From Sarocladium kiliense (Eukaryota; Ascomycota; Sordariomycetes; Hypocreales; Sarocladiaceae): a stretch of 64,000 nt of DNA. The position numbers were made by a program, and so were the translations under genes. The notes beneath the pieces were generated by a model. The model saw only the letters and a list, made by a program, of their open reading frames with translations, searched no databases and was not told the DNA's origin. Of the stretch, positions 54,840 through 64,000 are shown one piece after another (the stretch's first letter is position 1; the number at the start of each line of letters is the position of its first letter). The DNA lies in the NCBI GenBank assembly GCA_030734395.1, contig JAUZTG010000041.1, positions 1,984,001 to 2,048,000 on the forward strand. The letters run 5' to 3'.

Positions 54840-56021
54840 TCATCTGGCCACACTACTCTTAGCCCTGATATGCATCACAGCTCTTTGCCTCTCACCATCA
54901 TCGCCCCTCCTATCATCCCCATCTCTAGAAAACAATGGCCGTGGCATCGGGTCATGGGTGTCTCTCCTGCTAGAAGCCGTCGGTGGCGGTGCAGACAATG
55001 GAGTCACAGGTTTGCCAGGTGTGATGACTATAGGTGCAGGGGCGGGTACAATCTTGCCAGCCATTGACCCAAAGCTCTTCGTCCTGGCAACGCTATGCGG
55101 GCAACGCCTCTCACCGACGGTAGCTCTGTGGGAGTGGAAGGAACACTCGCGGAAGCCGAAGGCTCTCTCTTCGTTGCGGAGCTTGTTCGCAGGGATGCGC
55201 AACTGGGGGTTCTTGAAGCGGACGTCGAGGCCAGAGGACTTCATCTTGCGCAGGTGGACTGCGTAGTCCATTGCAAACTCTGGATGCAGGTCAAGGAGCT
55301 CTTGGAAGCGTGCCGGGTCGGAAGTCTCAGCGCCTTGAGGATGAAACTTGAGATGAGCGCCGCCAGTGAGTGAGAAGGCCACCATGGCAACAGCCCAGCG
55401 GCGGAGACGGACGGCAGGGAGGGCCTCGCATTTGGTATAGAGGTGCTCAATGAAACCTGGAGGAACATCCCAGTCGCAGCGGAGGTAGAGATCTTGCAGT
55501 GCGTCCATGGCGAGATCCTGGAGGTGGTGAAGGCTGAGTGATGAGGCGAACAGGTGAAGCCTAATAACAGCCCAGTGGATGTCCTGTGCTGCATCTTCAC
55601 CTTCTTCATGTGCGACAACAATGGTCTCCTCAAGGTACTGACGAAACCTCTCTCGCGCATGCAGCCACTCAACAAACAGCGCAAACATGGCTGGATTCTC
55701 GCCTGGAAGCCATAGTGAGATGGGACGGGAGTGAGGCTGGTCCTCAAGACGGTCGCGGAAGAAAGGCGAGGCGGCGCAGAGGAGCTTCTTGTTGACTTTG
55801 AAGCGCTGTTGGCGCTGACCAATGAGGACAGTGGTGAGTTCGGCGGATGGACGGGCTTTCAGAGCGGATGAGGTGTGGCGTGGTTGAGGCTGTTGAGTAG
55901 CTGTCTGAGGGAGAAGAGAGGATCGCTGGGAGGTTGATTGGTGGCTTTGTGAGCGCGAGTGATCGTGAGAGGTGTCGATGGGTCGGCTGAAGTGCTTCAT
56001 CTTGGGGTTGAGAGGCACCAT
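54840..56021 (-). CDS. BTB/POZ-domain protein
   Basis: 393 residues from the ATG at 56021 (context CACCATGG); the frame is open further upstream without conserved sequence. After a Ser/Gln/His-rich N-terminus, a BTB fold starts near residue 60: LTTVLIGQRQQRFKVNKKLLCAASPFFRDRLED, then ISLWLPGENPAMFALFVEWLH. The helical part VIRLHLFASSLSLHHLQDLAMDALQDLY corresponds to the BTB/BACK boundary. The C-terminus holds a short basic segment and Pro/Ala-rich disorder. Such fungal BTB proteins are often uncharacterised; a Cul3 adaptor role is possible but not shown, and many fungi use them differently. Single exon. Confidence 0.83.
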   Translation of the reverse strand: MVPLNPKMKHFSRPIDTSHDHSRSQSHQSTSQRSSLLPQTATQQPQPRHTSSALKARPSAELTTVLIGQRQQRFKVNKKLLCAASPFFRDRLEDQPHSRPISLWLPGENPAMFALFVEWLHARERFRQYLEETIVVAHEEGEDAAQDIHWAVIRLHLFASSLSLHHLQDLAMDALQDLYLRCDWDVPPGFIEHLYTKCEALPAVRLRRWAVAMVAFSLTGGAHLKFHPQGAETSDPARFQELLDLHPEFAMDYAVHLRKMKSSGLDVRFKNPQLRIPANKLRNEERAFGFRECSFHSHRATVGERRCPHSVARTKSFGSMAGKIVPAPAPIVITPGKPVTPLSAPPPTASSRRDTHDPMPRPLFSRDGDDRRGDDGERQRAVMHIRAKSSVAR

Positions 56022-58161
56022 GGTGACGGGTGGATTCGTGGTGATGCTGTACCCAGAGCGAGGTGGATGTGCGTCGTCGAATGTATTCAGTATGCAAGGT
56101 AATAATTGCTGGCGAGAGGTGGCTCTGGTCGTGATCAACACGAGCAGGACTGAAGAGAGATGAGTGGTATCGAGAATGCAAAGGATAAAAGGAAGAGAAG
56201 GTGGTATCCGCGGGAAGAAGGGTCGAGAACACAAAAGAGAGAGAGAATTAAAGAGGCCCAGTCGGGATCAAGCGAGAGAAGACAGAGCAAGGTAAGCTGT
56301 GCTGTATGTGTGATGGAGAGCACGCGAAAGGAGGCCCAAGCTCAAACGCTGCTCATCAGCAAGGATCAGCTCCTTGTATGACTGACTGGCTGCACTGGCT
56401 TGTGGCCATTTATCTCGTGCAGCAGGGGACTTGGGGACTTATCGCGGGAAGGGCATGTTGAAACGCTGCGTGGTCGTTGGTGAAGAGCTGGGGCTTGGCG
56501 TGGCGACAGGGGAGGTCCGAGCTGATGGTGCTGCCTGTCTGTGCTGGGGATGATGTGCAGTGTTGCACTCAGCCCTTTCTAACATGAAGACAAGGGAAGA
56601 AAAGCAACTCATTAAGAAGACCGATTCCCCCCCATTTCTTTCGTTTTATTTACTTGAATGTTTTCCATCCTCACAGCTCTGTTCCTCGGTTTCCTCTCCG
56701 TCTGTCACCAAGGCCGCTCGAGTCGAGGCTCAAGGCCCAGATGCACCCCTGCTCTCTGATTGGCCAGGCCCGCGCAGGGGCGTTTGTTTCGCCTGTTTCA
56801 GAATCGACAACCTTACGAGGCAGGAGCGGCAGGGACACGACTGCTCCTTCCTCTCCTCTCCTCTTCTCCTACTTTCCTTCCCGCTCAAACTCGCCCTAAG
56901 CCCGACTCGGCAACCCACACGCCAGAGACTGTGCTGAGCTGTGCCTTCTGCGCTTCGTTGTTCCTCATCCGTGACAAACGCACTCGGAGCATCACGCTGC
57001 TGCATGTACTGTAAATCCATCGTCTGATAATTGTGATTCATGATCATCAACCGCCCGTGTCGCGACCGTAGGGATCCGTCGAAACGGCCGACCCAAAGCC
57101 TCGTGAAACATTGCTCTCTCAGATCGTCATCCTCCTCCACACAGACCATTCTCTGAAGCATTGTGTTGATCCAACAGATGTTATTCTCAGTTACTTGTAT
57201 CACGTCAAGTCTACCTCCTCTGTATCACAAGAACGATGCCCAGGAACAAGCACTGTGTTTACTCGGCACCTGAGTCGATAGGTCTGCATCGCTGAAGAAC
57301 ACCACCCCGGCACGTCGTCACGCATCACACCGCTTCTCCTCACGTGTCCCTCAATTTCGGTAAAACGCAGAACTGCCCCCCTTCCCCCTCGTCAAAAGGC
57401 ATATTCGCAGGGGACCTGCATCTGACGATAGGTATTCCTAACTTAGTAGTAGCTCGGTAGCTTTCTCTCGGGAAGCATCCATGGTTTTACTATCGCAGCA
57501 TGTATATAGCCAAGGTGTTGAAAAAATATACTTGAAGCCTATGCGTGACGATCTTTCGATTCCTGAAACCATGCGTCCTCATCATCAGCCGCGTGTAGCA
57601 AGACAAGCGACCCACGGCATCCGCTGCTCCTGTCGATCTGATTACGTCTACAGCTTCCCGAGCTTCCGCCCCAATCTCTCCCACACAGCTGTCATCAATG
57701 CGATATGCCGCAGGCCCCGACCTATAATAATTTCACTCAATGTCGCAGCCTCACACGATCAGCATGATAGAATCTCATCGTCAAAGGGTATCATTGCTGT
57801 CTCTGTCGGTCTAAAGCTATGTGACAGACATTCTTTTGTCTGTCAAAGCGAAGCAATTGTAGTGGTCCCTGCTGACCCGAAGTAGCTCCTCGTGCATCAT
57901 GAGAGTCTAACGCCTTACATATGATGCCATGCTGAACGCCGTGTGGCAAAGCAACTAACTCCACATCGCTCTCCGTCATGAGAGTCGAGCAGATGATAGC
58001 TGGCCACGTTCGTTGAAGATACCAGACCCTATTCCATAACCCCCTCCGTATCGTGCACAGCAAATTTCATGTAACCCGACCTTCCACGATGATCCCTCGC
58101 AGCCCATGCCGAAAGATTGAATCACGCCAGAAATATACCCTCGTTTCCCAAGCCAGGTCCA
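56022..58161. other. Gene-poor region, 2.1 kb
   Basis: Upstream of the BTB gene and downstream of the C2H2 gene. Frames up to 157 codons overlap on both strands without recognisable features. CT-rich runs near 56640-56700 and 56850-56890 suggest leader sequence or promoters. Confidence 0.5.
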
Positions 58162-60236
58162 TTAAGCACCACCCGCAGACGTAGGTCTCGACCCATCAGC
58201 AGTTGTAGCCCGCCCATCAGAAGGCGAAGCCCGACCAGACCCAAATGGCCCCGTAGTAGACCGATCACTATCGACTGCCATCGGATCATCCCGAGTCCCA
58301 CCAGCCGATGACATAGGCGCCTGTGACGCTGCCTGACTCGACGGTCGAGGCTGCGCCGGCGTCATATTCAACGTTGGATCCGTCATCTCCGCTGAAGCAG
58401 CTGCGCCGGTCAACCCACTCATCTCCGATAAAGGCACCCTCTTCCGCGGTGAATCCGCCTGCACTGACGCAGGCCGCTTCGTGCCCTGAGTAGATGACGG
58501 GATTGGGGAGTTCGCGGCGATACGGGCATTGTCCGCATCGATTTGCGCCCTCGTTCGACGATCACGGAGCTTGATGCCGTATTTCTTGCGCAAGTTGCTC
58601 TGTCGTGAATTCAGCCTGTTCTTGATCTTATTGAGCTCTATCTCCGCTTGTGGTGGTGGCAAAGTCATTGCTTCGCGCATCTGCGCTCCGTACATGTCCT
58701 CCGCATGCTTCATCTCCGCGTCGAAGCTTCTTTGTTGCTGAGGGGTGAGCGATGCGTAAACGTCCGCTGGATCAGGACGGACTGCAGAAGGCTTGGGATG
58801 ACTCGGCGTCTGATATGATGCTCCTGGAAGGGGCTGTGATGCCGGGACCGAGTAGCTAGGTGGTTTTGTCTTCACTGAAGGAATCTTGGCTCTCTCGGTG
58901 AGGAGCGACGTCATCTTCGCTAGAATGTTAGTCGAATAGGATCCGCAGACTTCGCTCTTCACATGATAATGCAGTCCTCCATTGCTAGTAAAGGCAACAC
59001 CGCAGTGGAGGCACGTGTCGCTACCTAATCTCTCCACCTTGGTGACATGGTTGCTGCACGCTCTCTTTTTCAGGTGCTATTGCGAACATGTCAGCTCAAT
59101 AAGGTCCTCATCCTTGAGTGTGGATGTACTTACATTGTCCATAGCAATCGGCCCACTGCATGGCCGGCCACACGTATCGCAGAACACAATACCGAAAGGT
59201 TTGACTTCTTCCAGTTGAGCAGCCGTCGGATGAGTAACCGGGTACGAAGGAGGGGGTGGAGGTCGATATTGTGGTTGCGCAGGCGGTTGAGGCTGCTGTG
59301 GATACTGAGGCGCATATGACTGCTGCGGAGGATGTTGAGCCATCGGAGGCCCGTTCGAATGATAGGCACTAGGAGTTGAAGGGTGCATAGAAGGAATCAC
59401 ATGTTCCGTCCTGTTCGAGTCTCCCTCTTCCACGATATCGCGGGTATCATACCCAAGGCGCTCGGCGCGAGCCAGTGCGTTAACCAAGGCCCTGCCGGAA
59501 ATTGTCTCGAAGCGCCGCGCCAGAGCTCGGTCAAGGAAGCGGTCGCTCGCCCTCTGGAAGAGCGCATCTGCGATCTCATCCACATCCCTTTGGTCAAGGT
59601 GTTGTACCCACTTGTGCTTCGTTGAGGATGCGAGCTTCGCGCCGAAGTCTTGAACTGCCTGATCCAGCAGATGTGGACTTGCATGATGCAGAGTTGTATT
59701 CAGCTATTGCGAATGAGTCAGAACACTGTGCGTTGGAATAAACTGCCTGAATCATCCAAGATAGGACTTACAATGAAGCCAACGTGAAAGTCTGAGCCGA
59801 TGAGGCAGCGCTGCCAGTGATCTCTAACCACCTGGCGCACGATTTCTGGCTTCGAGCTCTTGATCAGATTCGAAAGCTCATGATACTCATCCAGCCCCGT
59901 AACAGCCTTGATCTCTCCATTTGCCTTCGGGGGCTGCGTCCCATTCTGCACTCAAGATGGTCAGCTCAAGGTCACACATCACAGTGATCACTGGGAGAAA
60001 CTCACCACAGGCGTGGGGCCACGACCACCTGCACTCGGTGGCTGTGACATAGAAGGAGACTGAATCGAAGGCTGAGAGGTTCTGAGGTCAGGGTTCGAGC
60101 TTGTGCTGCGTGGCTCAGATGGAAGTCGCGGAGTGGTGCCGGGAGTGCTGCCATGCATAGTCATAGGAGCTGGAGGTGCTGTGGATGGCGGCGGCTGTCC
60201 TCCAGCTGAACTGGGATTTACTGACGGCGAGGCCAT
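58162..60236 (-). CDS. C2H2-type zinc-finger protein, fungal-specific
   Basis: Four exons on the minus strand: 60236-60006, 59945-59772, 59703-59134 and 59076-58162; all junctions are phase 0; 629 residues. After a Pro/Ser-rich N-terminus comes a conserved helical region (EYHELSNLIKSSKPEIVRQVVRDHWQRC, DEIADALFQRASDRFLDRALARRFETIS). A Pro/Gln-rich linker follows, then two zinc knuckles: CDTCGRPCSGPIAMDNHLKKRAC-type, split by intron 3, and CLHCGVAFTSNGGLHYHV with a later Cys. A basic segment KIKNRLNSRQSNLRKKYG precedes a disordered tail. Probably nuclear. Introns are 58-69 nt; intron 2 ends CAATAG. ATG at 60236 is the first Met of exon 1. Confidence 0.85.
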
Positions 60237-61240
60237 CTTCGCCCTTTCCTGCGAAGTTGTTCTTCAGAGACCGCGAGTGCTACGCGCACGGAGATGGAAA
60301 GATTGCTGCTTGTGGAGGAGGTTTGTAAGTTCGCTCGGCCCCAGTGCCTCTCCCGCCAGAACTCGTCCAAGCGTCAAGTCGCACAACACGGGTTCCTGAT
60401 CGACTTCCCCGGTTTCTACCCGTCTTGGTGCTTTTCTGAAAAGTCCAAAGAGTGTAGAGCAAATCCACTCGCGAGACTCTTCCCCAAGCTCAAGTCGCGT
60501 ATCCGATGCGATGAAGTCGCGTTATGTGGGTAAAAGCGTCACGGCCAGTAAAATAAAATAGGTGCGGCTAGGAGCCACAGCTATAAATTAGGAAGAAAAG
60601 GGCAGGCAGAAAGACAAGAAGCAGGAAAAGGAGTGGGTCTTGCCTGGGCTCGCTAGCGGCCTACTTTAGCGTCTCGCCCTGGTTTATTAGGGTTTATCTT
60701 ACCTGCTGTTTTATAAGATCCCGTGCCTGCTGAGGCAGGTGATAGGCGGGCTTCGCTCCACTCAGCTATCTTAGTGCTGGATGCAGGCATTTTAGCTGAG
60801 TAAAGTAGGGCCTGGGTAGGTTGCAGCTAGTATGGAACTAATGGAAAGACAATTTGATGGAAAGTGTCTGTATAGCCTCTCTTCAGTATAAAGGGATCCT
60901 CGTTCTACCAGCGGGAGCGGCGCAACCCGCAGTTGCATCCAGTCATGAATTGCGATAACATGTAGCATCTCAAGATCTCTATCACAGAACCTTCCGTTGA
61001 AGCAGGCATGAAAGTGTATTAATACTGATTGATACTCCTGAAATCAATGCTGGGTATCGCCAATGTCACAGAGCTCCTCTCTCTGCGGTGGGGACTGCTC
61101 CAGCCTCGCCCAGTGATCTTTCTGCATGAGCAAATGTTGGTCTCGAGAGCACCTTGCAATCCAACAATGAAAGCCAATGTGAGATGGAAGTCGGCCTGGA
61201 CAGGCATCGCTCAAGTCTGACATCGGTAGAGCCCGCCGTT
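60237..61240. other. Intergenic region with compositionally odd segment
   Basis: About 1 kb. 60237-60530 is the C2H2 promoter side. 60535-60860 differs from its surroundings: it is rich in TAG/CTA/TAAA words and contains an imperfect inverted pair (GGCCTACTTTAGC near 60658 and TAAAGTAGGGCC near 60800) and a CCTGC/GCAGG hairpin near 60726. It may be a remnant of a small non-autonomous element. Confidence 0.45.
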
Positions 61241-62065
61241 CTAGGACGTGTGATGATCATCGCCTTCCTCAATCTTCACCTGCACCACATTTTCCTTGTC
61301 TCCCTCCACCTCCAATAGAGAAACGTTCTCTTTGCCGTCCTCCAACTTGACTTCAACCACGAGTTCGGGACCAGTGATTCGGGACTCTGGCAGAATTGGT
61401 TGTCTGCCCAAAACTCGCCCCCAGAAAGCCTCTCTGAACAGGTTGTAGTTGCTACCTGGTCCGCCTGCAGCGTTCATCAAGCGTCCGTCTATGGGCAGAC
61501 ACCAATTCTCGTTGATCCGTTTCGATGCGCCTTTGACCTCTGTCTTCTTCCCTTTGAGAACAATGATGCGCGACGGCCTGTCTGTTTGACGACCGTAGAA
61601 TGCCACTTCGTCCGGTGAAAATCCTTGCTGCTTAATGTGATCGAAGCGAATTCTCGCGAGCTCCTCGCGCTGGCGCACTATCCAAGCGTAGCGAATCTCC
61701 CATTTCTCATCCGCCCAAGCCACTTTCTCGATTTCTCCGTTCAGGTTCTGCCTGACCATTTTGACGAACATTTGGATGAACTGAGCGCGGCCAGCCTCCA
61801 TTTCAAACTGGTGCAGTCGCTTCCAAGCACGGAAGCCGTCATCGCTGTGGTTGATGCGAGCTTCGAATGCTGGAATGAGGGCCTCGAGACTCTGCAGCTT
61901 CGTGAGGACCTCGAGGTCATGAGTTTTGTCCACTGATGCGAGATCCCAACATCCGTCCAGGTAGAATAGCTGCATGAGCACGCCATCAAGCTCTGGCTGC
62001 CACTGTAGGTCGGCATTCCCCTTTTCCTGCTTCACGCGAGTCGCAGAGACTGCCTCAAACGCCAT
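61241..62065 (-). CDS. Orphan protein with paired KEN and SUMO-type motifs
   Basis: 274 residues, single exon, ATG at 62065. I do not recognise a domain. The middle is charged and probably helical (AFEARINHSDDGFRAWKRLHQFEME, AWIVRQREELARIRFDHIKQQG). Motifs visible: VKQE at 11-14, VKLE at 239-242 and VKIE at 263-266 fit the SUMO consensus, and KEN occurs at 245-247 and 257-259, in a C-terminal internal repeat. These motifs occur by chance often, but their clustering in a tandem repeat is notable. A lineage-restricted nuclear protein is the simplest guess. Codon use and length support a real gene, but there is no homology evidence. Confidence 0.65.
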   Translation of the reverse strand: MAFEAVSATRVKQEKGNADLQWQPELDGVLMQLFYLDGCWDLASVDKTHDLEVLTKLQSLEALIPAFEARINHSDDGFRAWKRLHQFEMEAGRAQFIQMFVKMVRQNLNGEIEKVAWADEKWEIRYAWIVRQREELARIRFDHIKQQGFSPDEVAFYGRQTDRPSRIIVLKGKKTEVKGASKRINENWCLPIDGRLMNAAGGPGSNYNLFREAFWGRVLGRQPILPESRITGPELVVEVKLEDGKENVSLLEVEGDKENVVQVKIEEGDDHHTS

Positions 62066-62735
62066 GATTGTTCGTGTGGAACAGAGGGATGAGTACGCCT
62101 TACAACGTTACAACGGTGGCTGTCTTGTTTTCGTGAGCTCCTCTGGTCTCTCAGGCAACGCTGACTTCGAAAGAATATTGTAATACGAGAGTATGAAGCT
62201 GATATGAACTTCTGAAGGTCAGAAAAGGATATCGTGCTGTGATGCTTGATCTTGTGTTGGGTCGGGGCTGATGGGTGTATCTTGCGGACCGGAAAGAAGC
62301 CAGAGGAGCGAGCATCGTGTGCGTTTTATACTACAGTCCAATGACTCGGGGAAGGTTGCGATGCAGCAGCAAACTCGGGCAACGACGGTTCAGGAGCACC
62401 TTGAATGGATGTGAATAACGAACGGAAGGAGCCATAGGCGAGGGACTGGCAGGTTCTATTCCTTCCCGGGATTGTCTGGCCTCAGAAGGAAGGCAGTTGC
62501 TGAGGCCGCAGGTGCCTTGGAGGGGCAATCACAGCAGCTTCGATTCACGATGCCAGAACCATGCTCGCACTCCAAAATGTCTACCAGTGAATTGGATATG
62601 AGAATGAAGTAATTGTCTAGGCAAATAGACTCGGTGTCCCGCAGCTCATCAGTCACCACAGAATGACACGGATCCTCCTCGCATGGTATTCGCATTCACA
62701 AAAGTGTTACACAGTGTCAAAGACCCTCCTATCCC
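62066..62735. other. Intergenic region
   Basis: About 670 bases between two minus-strand genes: a promoter on the left side and the annexin 3' flank on the right. Only short frames; nothing else seen. Confidence 0.6.
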
Positions 62736-64000
62736 TTAGCCCCTGATGCACGCCAACATTAGCCTCTCGTAGTCTCCCGAGGTCTCGCCCGCGATCCTCT
62801 TCGCCAAACTCTTCCTGTACTTCTTCTCATATGCTCCCTTGACATTAGCCAGAACGGTGGGGTCCCAGTGGAATCGAATGACTCGAGATACCAGCAACAG
62901 GTCCTTGGTCCCCATCCCGGCCATCGCATCCTCAAGTAGACTCGCGGCGTGCATGTACTTGTCTTCGGCATGTCGCAGCTGGAACAGTAGGGCGTCTTCC
63001 ATATGACCAGAGAACTCCTGTTCCACAATCAGTCAGTCATTCACTCTCAGCTGAAGAAGGGCGGCAGACGCAGGTGACAGCATGGACTTACACTCTTGAT
63101 GACCTTTTCCAGGTCCTTCTGATACCGCTGTCTATAGGCGTGGCTGATGGCTCGAATTTGGTTGTCGTTGCGCTGCGTCAGAATGCTGCAGACCACCATT
63201 TCATCTGTTCCCATGCGTCCTTCGGTTGCCTGATACAGTCTGTTGACATCGTCATCCACCTGCTGAGGGATCACTGGCGCAGAATCCTCAGCCCTATTGG
63301 CCGCTAGGACCATCATGAAGTGCCTTTCTGTCTTCATGCTCAGGTCGCTCTTGATGGCATCCTCCAAACTTCTCCTGAAGGTGGCACGATACGCTTGCTT
63401 AATGGCGTTCATGTCGGCGTTGGACCGGCCAAGCAGAACGTCATTGAGAACCTTCTCTTTAGTGCCTGGTCCATCCGTTGCATCGTACAAAAGGTATGCG
63501 TCATTCATCAAGGGGCCGCGAACAAGCTGCACCAGACCGGTCTCGAAATACCCACTGGTTTCGCTCTTGATGTCCTTGATCAGATCACGGCCAAGATCCC
63601 TTTGGAAAGACGTCCTGATCTCCTCCACTTGCAACGGGTCTTTATCAGCCAGGACTCTGATCAGAGCCTTTTCATCAGTTCCAAAGCCTTTCATGGCACT
63701 GCGCAGTGCTTGCGCATCCGATCTCCCGTCCCAGTTGATGCGCTGTGGAGGGCCGTAGCCGAGCGTCGGCGGCGTAGGTGGTCCATTGCCATAAGACCCC
63801 TGGTGTGGTGGAGGAGCTCCGTACTGCTGCTGGGGCGGTGGTGCGCCGTATTGTTGAGGGGGAGGCTGTCCGTATGGCTGTTGCTGTGGGGGATACTGTC
63901 CAGGCGGAGGGTATTGACCCTGGGGCGGTGGATAATGTCCTTGGGGAGGAGGAGGCGGTTGCTGGTAGCCGCCTTGATGGGGAGGAGGATATTGTCCCTG
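62736..64000 (-). CDS. Annexin, 5' end beyond the window
   Basis: Calcium-dependent phospholipid-binding protein of the cytosol and membranes. The 3' exon is 63017-62736 and the exon before it runs from 63092 through the right edge in an open frame. The 74-nt intron is GT-AG, phase 0. The N-terminal part is a long Pro/Gly/Gln/Tyr-rich, annexin VII/XI-like segment with PPPQG-type repeats. Four annexin repeats follow: GFGTDEKALIRVL, GPGTKEKVLNDVLL, GRMGTDEMVVCSIL and GMGTKDLLLVSRVI; repeat 1 has the type II calcium-site MKGFGT with a downstream Glu. The protein ends GDYERLMLACIRG. ATG is outside the window. Confidence 0.93.

Noticed and set aside
60700..60770. tRNA or SINE body in the odd segment
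   Set aside because: A hairpin and a weak B-box-like string are present but no A box; listed only as a possible mobile-element remnant.

Overview
The window is nuclear DNA of a filamentous ascomycete (Pezizomycotina). The case rests on single-copy fungal genes with short introns (mostly 46-90 nt, several with CTAAC/CTAAT branch points), a fungal Zn2Cys6-type factor, an RTG2 homologue, a NACHT-ankyrin receptor and a nucleoside-phosphorylase effector of the fungal NLR type. The gene mix would fit Dothideomycetes, but that placement is a guess. I see no bacterial, viral or organellar segment, no CRISPR and no convincing tRNA.

Layout from left to right. 1-18.3 kb is dense housekeeping: a family X DNA polymerase (5' end off the window), the peroxisomal membrane protein PXMP4/Pmp24, COP9 signalosome subunit 4, an SGNH/GDSL hydrolase, a DEDDy exonuclease-fold protein with a mitochondrial-type leader, the bifunctional purine enzyme ADE16/17, the checkpoint clamp loader Rad17, a questin-oxidase-like protein and a divergent UBE3D-like HECT_2 protein. 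18.7-22.3 kb holds a SNF2/Rad5-like ATPase. 22.5-27.0 kb is the accessory part: a stand-alone PNP-type effector whose C-terminus looks like a fungal amyloid signalling motif, divergent from a NACHT-ankyrin receptor that carries a frameshift and an in-frame stop.

27.3-40.2 kb holds a CYT-19/MSS116-type DEAD-box helicase, an F-box/LRR gene with an 871-nt intron, a small Cys-rich polyQ protein and a large conserved fungal protein of unknown function. Then come gene-poor stretches of about 3.7 kb (40.2-43.9 and 48.1-51.8 kb) on either side of a Zn2Cys6-type regulator and RTG2, which converge. 51.8-64 kb holds a conserved fungal nuclear-type protein, a BTB protein, a C2H2 protein, an orphan with paired KEN and SUMO-type motifs, and an annexin whose 5' end runs off the right edge.

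There is no operon logic here: neighbours are mostly functionally unrelated. The one pair that may work together is the PNP effector and the NACHT-ankyrin receptor. All exon models were built by hand from splice consensus, reading phase and protein continuity. Two genes (SGNH hydrolase and RTG2) need a GC-AG intron to keep conserved protein sequence.
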